Source: Zizania palustris
Taxonomy: Eukaryota > Streptophyta > Magnoliopsida > Poales > Poaceae
Direction of reading: 5' to 3'
Assembly: GCA_019279435.1 (NCBI GenBank)
Contig: JAAALK010000080.1
Coordinates: forward strand, 94,214,553-94,278,552
Length of the DNA: 64,000 bases
Below are positions 22,639 to 34,432 of the stretch, in pieces; the first letter of the stretch is position 1; the number at the start of each line of letters is the position of its first letter. The notes beneath the pieces are model-generated. The model was given only the letters and a program-made list of their open reading frames with translations, did not search any database and was not told the DNA's origin. A program made the translations under genes and the position numbers.

Positions 22639-23345
22639 GTCGGTGTGTTCCATGCAAAAGGTTTTGGCATGAGTTCCTTTGGGGTGACGTGGTGTCATCA
22701 CGACACACTTTGGTGTGCGGGAATGAGTGCCTTGTGGGTACAATAGTACACTTATGATCAGAGTATAATCTTTTCAAAAAGTCGTGCCAACGATCATGGA
22801 CGGGTTGGGCAATTTTCACCATAGTTAGTTTACTTTTACATGAATGATTACATGATGGAATGGCATGTAAGGACTTTTGAGCGAGGGTGGGCTGATTGTA
22901 CCCCTCGAGGTAGAAAATGATGCATTTACCCATGATTTAATTTCTGTATTAATAACCTGATCATATTAACTACTTTACAAATGTACTTTTCCACAAACAT
23001 GAGCCACTACCTTCCTTTGTTATTACTTTGCATTATAATTTCATTTCGGTGGCTTACTGAGTACGACTGTACTCACCCCCATTGATTCACTACATTAGAG
23101 GAAGCTTACTACGAGGAGGATGGTCTGGAGTAGCGACCTAGTCAAGGCGTGAGACTAGAAGAAGGCGTTCATCTAGAGGATTTATTTTCCTAGTTTCTCT
23201 TTTATTTATCACTTGTGTAATAACGTGGTCTACGAACCACCCTTGATTGGCGTAATATGTGCGGTCATGTGATGAACATCTTGTATTTAATGTTTTTCCT
23301 CAGAAATTCAATAAAGTCTAGAATTATTTTATTTCGGGTGTTACA
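22639..23345 (+). repeat. Ty3/gypsy LTR, 3' portion
   Basis: The segment ends ttcgggtgttaca at 23345, the usual 3' end of grass chromovirus-type LTRs (whose start is TGTAACACCC), after a polyadenylation-like stretch (attcaataaagtc, about 23308-23320). The expected LTR start is missing; the left edge abuts the CACTA terminus. No 5-bp duplication was found. No coding sequence. Family assignment is by recognition of the terminus and is tentative. Confidence 0.5.
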
Positions 23346-23359
23346 AGGGGTATGTGTGT

Positions 23360-24542
23360 ACTAGAAGTCATGCAGAAGGATCAATAGTATAGAGCTATTT
23401 AATTGATGAGTGCCTTACATTTTGTTCACGCTATTTACGTGGTGTGACTCAATTTACCTGATAAATTAGAAATGATGAAGGTTTAGCTATTGATGATGGT
23501 AATATGACTCCTTTCTTTCGCACCATTTGGCGGGGATTGTCTAGCAAATGTCATGTGTCTTTGGACCATAAAACATGTCTACAAGCACATATATATGTCT
23601 TGTTCAACTATGACAATATAGATTCTATTTGAAGTAAGCCGCTTCAATTTTTTTATTATTCTAAAATTGTAGTTTGAAGTTCCTGATAGTAGTACTACAA
23701 TAGGATCAAGCCTATTCACTATCTTTCTTGAATTGGACTTCAAAACAAGCGAGAAATCAATCGTGTACACCATGAAACTTTTCATGAGTGATTTAGATTG
23801 CACGTAAGTAGGCAAATGACTACCAATGTCTGATTTTTACTATATTTATGTTGACATAATGTCATAATCATAGGTGGCTGGAATGGATGAGAATGAGTCA
23901 GAAGAGATAGAAATTTTAGCCAAAGGGCCAACGATGGTTGATACTAAATATAATAGTCATACAATAAATGGTTTTAATTTTCATACCCAAGCTTATGATG
24001 AGCGAAGGCCTGTTCAAAGCAGTGGAGTAACTTTAATTACACATACCACTTGTTTTTAAAGCGGCAATAATTAATGCCGCATAATAGGAAACAAGACATA
24101 CTATGGTATTATAAAAGAAATTATTGTCTTGAATTATAACAATGGGAATATAGTGTTCTTAAAGTGTGTCTGGGTTGACAATCGACCGGAAGGGAAGTGG
24201 GTGAAAACAGATCAGTTTGGGGTTATTACTGTAAATTTAAAATATATATTCAATACCAGTGACAAGCTATCAGATGAGCCTTTTATTTTAGCATCTCGAG
24301 CTAGACAAGTTTATTATGTTCAAGATCCTATTGATATTGATTGGTTTGATTTTGTTCATTCGAAACCACGTGACTATTATAACATATATGAAGCTCATAA
24401 CGAAGTATTAGAGCCTGTTGTTGATAACGAAGAGCCTAATGTGCATCCTAATTTCATCAGAGAAATCTGTATTGGATGTAGTGATTATGTCAGGACAGAT
24501 ATAGAAGGAATAATTGTTGCTGCTAATAAACCTAAAAAGTAA
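23360..24542 (+). pseudogene. CACTA TNP2-type transposase, C-terminal part
   Basis: The first block, at about 23360-23620, reads SHAEGSIV, then after a stop SYLIDECLTFCSRYLRGV, IRNDEG and LDHKTCLQAHIYVLFN. These are hallmarks of the DUF4218 region of plant TNP2 transposases. The second, 23874-24059, has INGFNFHTQAYDERRPVQSS and SGV. The third, 24129-24542, has VFLKCVWVDNRPEGKW, FILASRARQVYYVQDP and SKPRDYYNIYE, the DUF4216 domain. Stops and frame breaks separate the blocks, including two adjacent stops at about 23460 and a gap at 23620-23870. The catalytic Transposase_21 region is not present. Decayed. Confidence 0.8.
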
Positions 24543-25131
24543 GTTTTCTGTAATATATTATTGTTGTATCACATTTATGTTCTACATAGAATTATATTAA
24601 GTCCTTATGTTGTACTATACTCCATTGATCAATATTTGCTAATTAATTTCAATCAACTGCTGGAAACACAATGGAAAAGCCAAGAGAAAATGGTAAAGAA
24701 AAGGTGGTTAGTGGAAGGCCAAAAGAGCAGAGTAAGAAAGCCATACTTACGTACTATGAAGTACATCGCAACAATATGATAAAAGAAAACAATGAGAAGC
24801 TGCGATCTCTTAACCACCCAACATTGGGTAGCAATCTGCATGCTCAAAATCCACAAAGGAAAATTGGTAAGGTTATATGTGCCTATCAATTATAGATGCA
24901 TTTTGTGTTGTCTATCTTGTGTCCCTTTTATTTGACATACATATGACTTTTCGTATGGAAATGATGGCCAAAAAGAAGTGCCATATAGGCACCATTACTT
25001 ATGCCCTAGGTCAAGGCCAAACATGGAAGATGATGTAGAAGAATGTGTCGAAGTTGATCCTGAATACCAACCGGTTGAAGGTATTGCAACCTTGTACAAG
25101 ATTACAATATTAGTTACTATAGATTATATGC

Positions 25132-25285
25132 TCTTTTCTATTCTGATAGTTAGGCAACATTTTTCTATTCTGGTAGTTAGGCAACATTTTCTACTCTGAT
25201 AGTTATGAAACATTTTCCTATTCTGATAGTTAGGCAACATTTTCCTATTCTGATAGTTAGGCAACATTTCTATTCTAATATTTTT
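25132..25285 (+). repeat. 27-bp tandem repeat in a CACTA intron
   Basis: About five and a half copies of a 27-28 bp unit built on tattctgatagttaggcaac, with a few substitutions, lie between two exons of the CACTA second gene. The ORF at 25205-25313 that reads through it is repeat-derived. Confidence 0.85.
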
Positions 25286-25582
25286 GTTATATCATCTTTG
25301 CCTGCACATGTAGATGAAATTCTTGCACTTATGTTTAATGAACCAGAACCACCCCAAAAGAAAGATGGGAGGGGTATCACTAAAAAACTAAACATACTCT
25401 CAAGAGCATGTCAACCTAAAATCAAGATTACTCTTAATGAATTTGGTCAGCCTATAGGGGCTGACTTAAGAGAGTTTGTTAATGTCGTTGGAACATTGGC
25501 GAGGAAGAAAATATCAATTGCATGTGTTGATTGGAGGGATGTTGATATCAAACAGAAGTTTGCTGTGTGGATTGATGTAAAG

Positions 25583-26199
25583 GTAGGTGGATTATTATTT
25601 GAATGTTGCCTTTTCTTTTATCATAGTAAAAAGAGTCAAAGGAGACCAAACAAAACAGACTCCGAGATAATAGCTTGAAAACATCTGTAAAAAGAGTCCA
25701 AAGTGACCACATTCAAAAAAATTGTACTAAGTTACTAGTTTTCAGACTACGAATTAATAGAGTTGAAGATATTTTTGAAGTCTTTAGTGACCATTTTTGG
25801 ACTCAGTTCTTAATCTTTAATATAATAAGGCGCTCCGAGCCTTCAAAATTGTACTCCTAACTAATGTTATCTTCGTTGTGCGTAACCACCTTTGATAAAA
25901 TTTCGGAGATGCTTACACCCAAAGAGGGGCTAGGAAGTAGTGAGACAATTTTGAAACTTTCTAGTTTATATTATTCAAACAGATTATATTACATCATGAA
26001 AAATATGTGTCTATACCAAGAAGGAAACGAAAACCTCTTTGATCCCTAGAACTATCAAAATTAGTATGATTTCGCAGGCGACTTGTACTAGAGCCTAAAG
26101 TTGTTAGAACTTTGCGCTTAACACTCTTCCCTTCTTTCGAAGCTCAGAAGTCTTTTTGTTCTTGCTGAAGTTCAGCCTAGGTCCGAAGTCGTTCGGGGC
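25583..26199. other. Unassigned AT-rich stretch between CACTA exon and Tat-like segment
   Basis: After the splice donor at 25583 the sequence is AT-rich with no convincing reading frame. It holds three phrases of the kind aagagtc(c)aaag(g/t)gacc (about 25630, 25690 and 25785, the last partial). Somewhere here the left edge of the 26200-30503 insertion must lie, but I found neither an LTR start nor the atatt that follows the right edge at 30504-30508 in a convincing position. Confidence 0.4.
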
Positions 26200-29100
26200 T
26201 TCTCTCCTAGCTTCGAAGTCGTTTAGGGTTCTTTTCTACTTGCTCTTTATTAGCATTTTCTTCATCGGACCATTCGACGTCCTCCGAAGATGAAGTTTCT
26301 AAACTAACTTCCTTTTCCTCCTTTTTAATATAAGCTAGTACTTCCTTATATATATCGGGTATAACTTCCCCAGAGCTTCCCCAAGGAATTGAAAATCGAA
26401 GGTGGCCCATTGCAGGCGAACTTCTTCGTTATTCTCTAACACTTCGAGCTCATCCGAAAAAGGTTTAAAAGCCTAAGAACATTTCCAAATAATTCTTTTC
26501 ATTCAAAAAAGAATAAAAGCATAAGTTTTACATAATTAGGGTGCTATGGAGAGCTAAACCTTCGGGTCCGAAGGAGGCTTGCTGCTCGAAAGGCTGCAAC
26601 CACGCTAGTTTTTGACGAAGCCCTTCATCAATCCATGTCTTGATAGCAGATCGGCCTTCAGCTCTCCAAGATGGTTGAAATGCCTCCCAAGACACAGCTA
26701 CATCAATGGAGGGAGTCCGGAGCCGGTCGTCGCAAAAATTGACGGGGGGCTGCTTCAAGCTCTGGTGCAATGGATATCCCTAGATCTTCATAGTAACGAA
26801 GCACTCCGAGAGTAGCTACTTGTCCGGAGATCTCTCCATACAGAGTACCTGCTGTCATCATGGTCTTCGCAGCTGCTTGGATCATTTTCAACCTCCACAA
26901 TAGAGAGACGTCGCCAGTCGAAGAAGCACAAGAAGTGCCAAAGTACTCCAGGACACCCGAAGGGTGTCCATGGTGTCCAAAGCCACTTTCTCACACTTTA
27001 TCTTCTCCTCAGATAAAGCATTATTTGACGAAGACAACTCGCTTATCAAAGACGAGAGTCTAGCTGCCTCAGTCATCAAAGAATTCTTCCGTCCGAGCAA
27101 TTTGTTGGCCTCCTCCGTCAACTTCAGTTGCTCTTCTCGGAGCTTGACTAGTTCAGCTCCCGCAGTTGCCTTCTCTCCCCGCAGCCTATCCACTTTGGCT
27201 CGAAGCACAACTCACTTAGCCTCGAGCTCATTGTTGGCAGCCTCCAAGCTAATCCTAGCCTTTCTTTCTACGGCCACCATTTCTTCCAAGCTAAAGGTCC
27301 AAATCTCGGAGCTAACAAGATTCCTTTAAAGAGTTGTTACATTCTCCTTGAGCCGGTTGCAATCTCGCTCATGTGATATAGCCGCAGCTCGAGCTAGGAC
27401 TATTTGCTACGAAGGAAGAAAAAGAGCAATGTAAGTAAATTATTTACATATGTTTGAACTAATTCTATTGTTGTAGATACTTCGTACCTGATAGGTTGCC
27501 CACTCCAAAGCCTCATCTAGCTCTGACCCCTCAGCTTCCCCAAGAGTGGAAACCAAGTCAGTCTCCCCAACTTCGCGACTAGCCCAAGCCAGAGGCTCTA
27601 GCAAAGTTCGAAGTCCAGTCCTCCGCTCCAGAAAAGGAGCTAGGAGGGGAGCCTTGACAAGGCACTCTTGTCATCTTCATTAGGAGATGGGCCAGAGCAC
27701 AACGAGGCATCTTTGGAGGCCTCCATGGATTGACCTCGCTCCGTGGATTGGCCTCTGTTCCGTAGACTCTAACGGGGTCCACCCTAGAACAGGAGCAAGC
27801 AAAGGTCCCCCTTTACCTTTACCTTTTCCACGACCCATCCTCATAGCTACTTCAAGAATTGGCTTCGGAGACATGATAGCCTCCCGCACAACCTCCATAG
27901 CGGGGGTCACCTCTAATGGAACTGATCCTGTGAAAACCAAAGGTATATGATATTGCATAAATTTTGCAACACACAAAAAGAAGGAACAAGAAAAGGTACT
28001 CTGCTAAAGTCTACCTTTGATATTCTGTTGCCGAACGAGCACTAGACTGCTCGGAGTCTCAAACACCTGACTGAAGTCCTCTTTGGACTCCGGGCTTTGA
28101 ACCGAAGGATTAGTTGCCAAAACATCTTCGACAACTGTAGCTATCACTTCGTCCGGAGGTGAGACTTGGGCATCCATAGTCTTAACTCCGCCTTCTCCCG
28201 CAACAGGGGCTTCTACTTGACCAGGCAGGATGTTCTTATCCTCTGCCTGATCGAGCTTGTCTCCAGCGATGGGAGCCGCCACCACATCGTCTTGAACGGA
28301 GACTTCAACTCCCATCCGTGATTCCTCATCCCCTGTTAGGAGGGCTTCGAACTCCATTCCCATTTCTATGTTTGCTTCATCTTCAGATGACTCCGAAGAC
28401 GAAGTGGGGGATTTAGAAGGAGCAAGGGCATTTGGTTTCCGGGCTAGTTTCTTCATAGGTGTCTTGGCTGGTGCTGAAGTCCCTGCTTCGGCCTTCCTCT
28501 TCTTAGGAGCTTGCTCGGAGATGTTGCAATCCGGAAGAGTGGGACATTCAACTCCGAGTACGCTCCATACTCGGTTGAATCGCTCCCAGCTGCCAACAAA
28601 CTTCACCCTCCACTCCTTTTCGGCAGGCGTAGGAGCCCTGAGGATCTTCTCCGAAGTCCGAACAATCTGCTCCTGAGTGAGGGTGGCGCGTGGAGCTAAA
28701 AGATAAGATTTCCTTTTAGCACTTGAAGGGATTTCCCGGAGTCCACCCTCTGGGTTCTCTTCGAAGTTTATAGGCCAGCGTGGAGCTAAAAGATAAGATT
28801 TCCTTTTAGCACTTGAAGGCGGAATCCGGAGTCCAATAAACTCCTCTGCTAAGTCTCGCATACTCATGTGACAGCTTATGGCTTGTAGTAGTCCGAGACG
28901 AGCTTCGAGCTGGCCTGGTTCGGATGGACCTCTGCTTCCCTACGGTAAAAGATGTCTTCGAGGGGTCCAGCCAAGGCATTGTCCGCTCCTACCTCAGCAT
29001 AGAACAAGTGAAGAACCCAATCTGTGTACCATCTAGCATTGATGGCCTTCGTTGGAAACCGAGTTTGATATTCATCTCGAAGCTGGAAGTTGATGCTGGC

Positions 29101-29639
29101 AAAGGAAATTACCATTTTCTCTCCTTCGGTTCCTTGGTAAGTCTTTGGCTGGTAGGAGGCTTTGTGAAGCACTACGAAGATCTCAGCTCTCCCCTCACAA
29201 CCTTCGGCTCACATCACCCACTCGAAGATAGCGAGGCGTGCAATTGTATTGGGCGACAGTTGAGGAAGAGTAACATGGAACAATATAAGTACCTCAGATA
29301 AAAAATCCACAGCCACAAGCCCTAATCCAGTTCAAGAAAAGCTTCGAACACGACCACCTCTCCGGCCCAGGGCGAAGGAATTGCTTCTTAGCCGGCCTGG
29401 CGAATCTTGATCCCCGGACTCATCTTCCCCGCAATCTCCGCCACAATGGACTTCTTCGAGCAAGTTGACGGTCCCAGGCTGTACGACTGGTCCGTGTATT
29501 TAGCTGACATAGGGAGGAGATCGTGAGGACCAGCTGGACGAAGATTGCTCGAAGGCGCTGCCACTGCTGCTACCGCCATCGCTCGTTGCCTGGCCAAGGT
29601 TGAAGCAGGAACGGGAGCTTTGTCGCTGGTTTTCGCCAT
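26200..29639 (-). pseudogene. Putative gypsy-type transposon protein (PF04195-like) with coiled coils
   Basis: ATG 29639 opens MAKTSDKAPVPASTLARQ. Near 29370-29260 the frame can be followed past stops as a region resembling FEAFLELxLGLPLW and SPNTIARLAIFEW, then 29172-28876 with HKASYQPKTYQG and VISFASINFQLRDEY. These resemble Pfam PF04195 (Transposase_28). Next come 28867-28004, with Lys/Arg-rich and Ser/Glu-rich acidic segments, a plausible intron at about 28017-27937, and a coiled coil at 27208-26950 (ELVKLREEQLKLTEEANKLL). C-terminal pieces lie at 26770-26528 and 26410-26207. Several frame changes and stops make it broken. Its function is unknown; the family is found in plant retroelements, often in antisense. 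It contains a 90-bp-period internal duplication at 28688-28819. Confidence 0.65.
28688..28819 (-). repeat. In-frame 42-bp direct repeat, 90-bp period
   Basis: The segment gcgtggagctaaaagataag and the 22 bases after it occur identically at 28688-28729 and 28778-28819. The 90-bp spacing keeps the frame, so the protein repeats PSSAKRKSYLLAPR. Perfect identity suggests a recent duplication. Confidence 0.9.
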
Positions 29640-29733
29640 GAGAGAAGATGGAGTTCGAGTTCGGGTTCAGGATGCAGAAAGGGGGAAAATGCGGGAGCAA
29701 TTGGTAAAGTATCCAAAACGCACTCCTACCCTC

Positions 29734-29743
29734 CTATTTATAG
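29734..29743 (-). promoter_or_regulatory. TATA box upstream of the PF04195-like gene
   Basis: ctataaatag on the minus strand, about 95 bp before ATG 29639. It points left, opposite to the LTR promoter at 30323. Spacing is typical of a plant core promoter with a short leader. Confidence 0.6.
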
Positions 29744-30189
29744 TTTGTATCTGTAGGTAGTGTACCGTTCATATATGTCTTTCCGTCTTCTTTACCGTTA
29801 CAATTTATCACGACTCTTCGTGAGAATTCATGTCTTTAGAAACGAAGCAGTGATGTAACTCTCTTTCAAAAAAGGGGTAACGACTATTTCTGTGAGTCTA
29901 ATGGTTATTTCAGCTTCGCAAGGATTTGTTTTCGAAGCTGCTTCAACGAGTACCTTTGTGTAGAAGCTGGTTCGAAGATTGGGAATCTCTGAATGCTTCA
30001 AATAATGGTAAATTTCGCTAAGTCCTTGAGCATGAAAATATTTCTTGTGTATACTGCTCTCCTTGCCATATTGCTCAAAGTCTGAGACTTGTCTCTATAC
30101 TGACGTAAAGATAAGGCCAGAGGGTTTGCCCGGACTCCAGTTCGAAGATACAATTCGAAGGCTCCACCTCCACAGTAGAAAACTGCGAG

Positions 30190-30503
30190 CAAGGATAGAA
30201 GACTTATCTTCTTTCTGATTAAATTAGTCTTTTACCATTTTAGCCCTATTAGGGGTACCGAAATAGTTTCCACTATGTCGGTTGTAACTGAGGGAAAAAG
30301 GTCTTTTCCTTAAAGTTTTTACCTATAAATACCCCCATTCTCACCCTGTAATAGGCATCGAATATTTAGATATTCAATACACAACTTCGAACTACTTCGA
30401 GCTATTATCTAATTCGGAGGCTTGAGATAGTCTGCTTCACAAACTCTTCGTTTGTTAGTCCTCAATCTTAGAGAACCTGTTAGCGTAATCTTTTATGCCA
30501 ACA
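30190..30503 (+). repeat. Tat-like LTR, 3' portion with promoter
   Basis: From about 30190 (gaagacttatctt) to the end ccaaca at 30503 it matches the inverted solo LTR at 42763-43080. It has a TATA box ctataaatac at 30323-30331 and a U5 of about 150 bp. The LTR start should be tgttggggg by comparison with the solo copy but was not found. Sequence at 29744-30190 is unassigned and has two or three cttcgaa-type palindromes. Confidence 0.7.
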
Positions 30504-30839
30504 ATATTGATACATCACAGGATGTGTACCAAACTATATACCGCAGAAAAATTGTTCCTCCAAGGGTGTCTTGTAAAATCAATGTAGCCAATAAAAGAAA
30601 CTAAGATAACTCCTACGGTGTAGAAGAAAGCCCTATAATTTTCTCAACTATCTATACATTGCTTTTAATTATGCATTTAAGTGTTATTTATATTGTTCAC
30701 ATGCTGAAATATGCCCTTTAGGTTGGAAGTAATGTCATATTATATGTTGTTATGAGGAATGATACCCCTGTTGCTAAAGCAACAATTGTATCAAAAGACC
30801 CAAGCACCATAGTGGGAGGTGAAGCTCTTGGTGTTTAGT

Positions 30840-32894
30840 TGAGGAGTCATGCTGAATAGAGTGCGCCTCATGGCTCCAGATGTGATGAGTCATTGTCAAC
30901 GATAGTCAAAGAGGACAAAAGAAGAGAGGAGATTTGCTGCGTCATGGGCCACGTGTGACTCAGGTACACGGGGGCAACGAGCAACTATCGGCAGAGGGGC
31001 CACGATGTCGGGCTGGCCCATTCCGGGTACATGGGCCAAGAGCAGCAGAAGACCCACTGGGCTATTGACCAGGATTGACTCAAGTACACGGGCGGTGAGC
31101 GATTGCCGGGCTGAGAGATCTGCGGAGTCGGGCCGGCCCAATCCAGGTACCTGGTGCAAAGTCGGTGGAGGCTTTTGTCAGTTTCGGCGCAAAACTGATG
31201 ACCGCTGATCTTGTATCGGACTGTCCAGAAGAGAAGTCGTAGTCGCTACAAAAGCTTAGATTCCGGATAAGTCATCTGTAAATAGGAGTTTAGTATTTTG
31301 TCCCTAGGCCCAAAGTCAGTCAGTCGAGTCTGTAAAAATATCCTAAGAGCAGTTTAGTCTTTTCCTTTTATTTCAGCGTCTGTAAAAACCCTAAGGAGCT
31401 GGTGGAATACTCTAGGTCATTGGGCAGCCTATAAATAGGGCCCCAATCCCTAGGGTTAGGTTACCCTTTTTTAAGAAATCACTTTTTAATCATTCCTTGG
31501 GTCATCTCTCCTGTTTGTGCGCCGCCAGGCTCTTGCGCAAGCCATTTTATCCTGCATGCACTGCTGTGAGTTTCTGTTCTTCATGAATCCGTGAGCTTCT
31601 ATTCTATTCTCTTGTCACTAAGAGTTGCAGCGATTCTGCAGTTGTTTTTACGACTTCGTTTGACGTGCGCAGCTATTTTATTCCTAAGCGTTTGTGTTTC
31701 TGTTGCTTCTGTTCTTCCCGTGAGTAGTACTAGTTCTTGCATGTAGCAAGTAGTACCTATCTATGTAGCAACATTAACAAGTACTCTAGCCTTGCTTTTT
31801 ACTACATAGCCTTTTTGATCGAATAGACAGGACTTAGCCTTTATCTGGTTGTTTTTGTCAAAGCCCCTTCTTTTTGGTTCGAAGTCCTTCATCTCTGAGA
31901 GGGAGGTTTCGGCCAGACTCCTACGAAGGCTCTGCTAAAATGTTCAACTACCCATTTTGAATTGTGAACCTAGCTTCGAAGTATGTTCTGTGCTTAGTTT
32001 CTGTTCTCTTGGCGTACTTCGACAGTTCTTGCGAAGGTATACTCCGACTCGAGCTTTTCATAGTCAATACTTTGATAGGCTTCGGAGTTGGCTTCGAAGC
32101 ATGTCTCTCTGGTAGACTTCGCTCGGAGTGTGTTCTCTGAGGTTCTTCTGGTGCTATATTTTCTGAAGGTCTCAGTTTGTGGGTTCGAAGCTTGTCACTC
32201 GAAGTTAGTTCTCGCGTCGAAGGTTACCACTTCGGTTGTCATACCTCGATCAAGCTAGCTTCGAAGGTAGAGTGTAGGGTTTGATTTGGTCTTGCTGTTG
32301 TGTGTTTGGTTTTGCTTCTCTTTCGAAGGATGCTTTTCTGTGAACTTTGTTCGAAGCTTTCTGATCGAAGTATAGGCTTCGAAGTACACTGTTCGAAGCA
32401 GGCTTCGATACTTTTATACTTCGCTTCGAAGCATACTTCCCATTCTTTCACACTTGAACTAGGATAGTTTCCACAAACCTTCGGCACTTCCATGACAGCC
32501 TTCGCTAGACTTCGACAAGGTACTCCGAAGCAGGCTTCGACACTGCGAAGCAGGCTTCGACACAGTGAAGCAGGCTTCGCCAAGTTTTGAACAGGAGACA
32601 AATTTTGAACAGTAACTTCTCATCTCATTCTATGTACACTTAGATTATTTTGTTGAGAAGCTTGATCTGCCATGTTTTGAATATTTCGTTTTCCTGCCTA
32701 TTAGCACTGTATTGGTGTTTCTCCATCTAGGACACCGGTCGTTTCTAGGCTAGATACTTTTAGGCATTGGCAATCTGTTTACTTTCTGCTGCTAAGTCTT
32801 TTGAGGTGCGTTGGGTGTTGGGAGCAGGCCATTGATTCGAAAGAATTTTTAGGCGCCCATTCACCCCCCTCTGGTCGCTACTTTCAGTCCTACA
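30840..32894 (+). repeat. Solo LTR of the A/C/D Sirevirus family inside a CACTA exon
   Basis: 2,055 bp from tgaggagtcatgctgaat to cagtcctaca. Flanks are ttagt (30835-30839) and tcagt (32895-32899), a 5-bp duplication with one C/T difference. Without the LTR the host exon is continuous, confirming the target. Like D's 3' LTR it has a segment rich in cttcgaag (about 31880-32590). The TATA box is in cctataaatagggc near 31430-31445, preceded by telo-box-like ccctaa motifs. Confidence 0.93.
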
Positions 32895-33145
32895 TCAGTT
32901 CTATGAAGTTGTTGTTAATGTTGTGCTGAAAAGAGATACCTTGCTTCCTCGTCTCTATGATAATTTGGAAACTCTACCTGATGCTCAATACATATCCATT
33001 GCATGGACAAATAATAGGGTATGTTCTGTGCTTTACAATACTTTCAACTGCATTTGTCATTGCTCCACATTGTAAGTATAAATTACTAACTTGGAAATTT
33101 TGCAGCTAAAGGTTAGCAATAGATCTACTAAGAACCAAAGTACAG

Positions 33146-34432
33146 GTATCTCCCCAACTTTTGACAGAAATATTTCTGAGTTACAATTGCTGCATTTTTA
33201 GCATTGCAAACTTAGATGCAATGCAGCACTATCATCTCAATTGTGATCTGAATGAAGTAATAAATGGAATGTAGCACTATCATCTCAATGTTAATCTGAA
33301 TGAAGTAGAAATAATATGAAATTGTGTTGCTGCATTTTTAGCATTGCAAAATTAGATGCAATGCAGCACTATATATCATCTCAATTGTGATCTGAATGAA
33401 GTAGTAAATGGAATGTAGCTTTTGGCTCACTCAATTTCATCTTTTAGCTTGACATGTGCAATGAGTTGGGTTATGTTTGGAAGCATAACAAATAGAAGTT
33501 TTAGGATGTTAGTTTGAATGTGGAATATTGGCATATGAGCTTTCTCTATTGTTGTGATGATTGCCAAATGAAAAGTATGATCTACTTCCATTTAAACAGA
33601 TTGCATAATCGATAAATCTAGGTAAACCTTTTGTTGTGATTTTGTTTGAGGACCTATGGTAGTGCTTTTGTTTAACGACCTATTGTCGTGCTGTCATATG
33701 AGGACTAAATATCTGATGCTCCTGCTAAGAACTCTAATTAGCTTACCCCCACATAGTAGGCCATATGGACATATTTGCTAGTAGTGTTTGCTACACTAGT
33801 CATGCACCTACATTTTTAACATAACATATATATCATGCTTACATTAGTTTGAAAAGAATTCCAATATCATGCTTGCAAACACATGGACAGTACAATTGCA
33901 ATACATGGACTACTTTTCCTGATTTTCTTGTGACATGATGACACCAAGTAGGAATAAGTGAAGCTACTAGTTAGTCACCATGTCTTGAGATATATATTTT
34001 ATGCATGGGCATATTATGCATATTATGTCACATTTGGTTGTAGAATGGAATGCTTCTGTTTTACTTTTTGTGGCATAGAAAATTGTTTGAGCAACAAGAA
34101 TGAAAAGTCAGATTTGAACACTTCAGAAAAAGAAAAAAATATTTAGCCTCTCCCTCTCTTTATTTGGTTTCACTTTCAGTCACTAACTCTGTATGTCTTA
34201 TGTTTCTTTTATAGGAGCTATGATGCAATGATAAGACTAGATGGAGTAAGAAAGATGTTATAGATGTTTTGTGCATATTGCAGCTGGTGATGCCAAGATT
34301 TGGTAAAACCCAAGCCCATAAAAGATGTGGCACGGTCAAAAATAATTCAAAGAGGTTTGGTCAAAGATGGTCAAAGTGGTTTGGTCAAGGATGGTCAAAG
34401 ATTCTCGTCCATGACGTGTAACATGACCGGAC
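33146..34432 (+). other. Noncoding tail after CACTA exons, with direct repeats
   Basis: No gene is seen. An ~87-bp segment, 33188-33274 (tgctgcatttttagcattgc onward), is repeated at about 33328-33420. A shorter middle copy (actatcatctcaatg...gaatgaagtag) lies at about 33276-33310. Each full copy contains the inverted pair gcattgca/tgcaatgc. Near 34330-34425 the phrase ggtcaaagatggtcaaag is repeated with variation. AT-rich throughout; probably CACTA 3' noncoding sequence. Confidence 0.5.

Larger units (their letters stand above)
26200..30503 (+). mobile_element. Tat-like Ty3/gypsy segment: antisense gene plus an LTR end
   Basis: The right edge is an LTR terminus, ...cttttatgccaaca at 30503, that matches (inverted) the start of the solo LTR at 42763. 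Its TATA box (30323-30331) points right, so the LTR is in plus orientation. The only gene inside, 29639-26200, runs the other way and has its own promoter. Extra antisense frames of the PF04195 type are known in Tat-lineage Ty3/gypsy elements, which fits, but gag and pol are absent and the left border is not identified. Confidence 0.5.
23346..33145 (+). mobile_element. CACTA (En/Spm) element 2, plus strand, interrupted
   Basis: It contains the 3' part of a TNP2-type transposase gene (23360-24542) followed in the same direction by a second, multi-exon gene of the Ptta/En/Spm type (24671-33145), the usual CACTA gene order. Two later insertions split the second gene: a Tat-like segment (about 26200-30503) and a Sirevirus solo LTR (30840-32894). 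I did not find the terminal repeats; the 5' part of the transposase is absent and the 3' end is unclear beyond 33145. Opposite orientation to CACTA element 1, so a separate element. Confidence 0.75.
24671..33145 (+). pseudogene. CACTA second gene (plant transposase Ptta/En/Spm type), multi-exon, twice interrupted
   Basis: Possible exons with plausible splice sites: 24671-~24866 (ATG, MEKPRENGKEK, Lys-rich); ~24960-25080; 25314-25582 (GRGITKKLNILSRACQPKI, FGQPIGADLREFVNVVGTLA, IACVDWRDVD, the PF03004-like motif); 30722-30839 (VGSNVILYVVMRNDTPVAKA, STIVGGEALG) continuing at 32900-33018 (FYEVVVNVVLKRDTLLPRLY, ISIAWTNNRV); and 33106-33145. The exon at 30722 is split by a solo LTR at a 5-bp duplication. 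The middle exons seem lost with the Tat-like insertion. Proteins of this kind in En/Spm bind subterminal repeats (family knowledge). Not functional here. Confidence 0.7.

Noticed and set aside
22634..23345. A complete LTR with termini tgtaa...ttaca
   Set aside because: The left tg overlaps the CACTA terminus, the flanks agtag and agggg are not duplicates, and the family start TGTAACACCC is missing.
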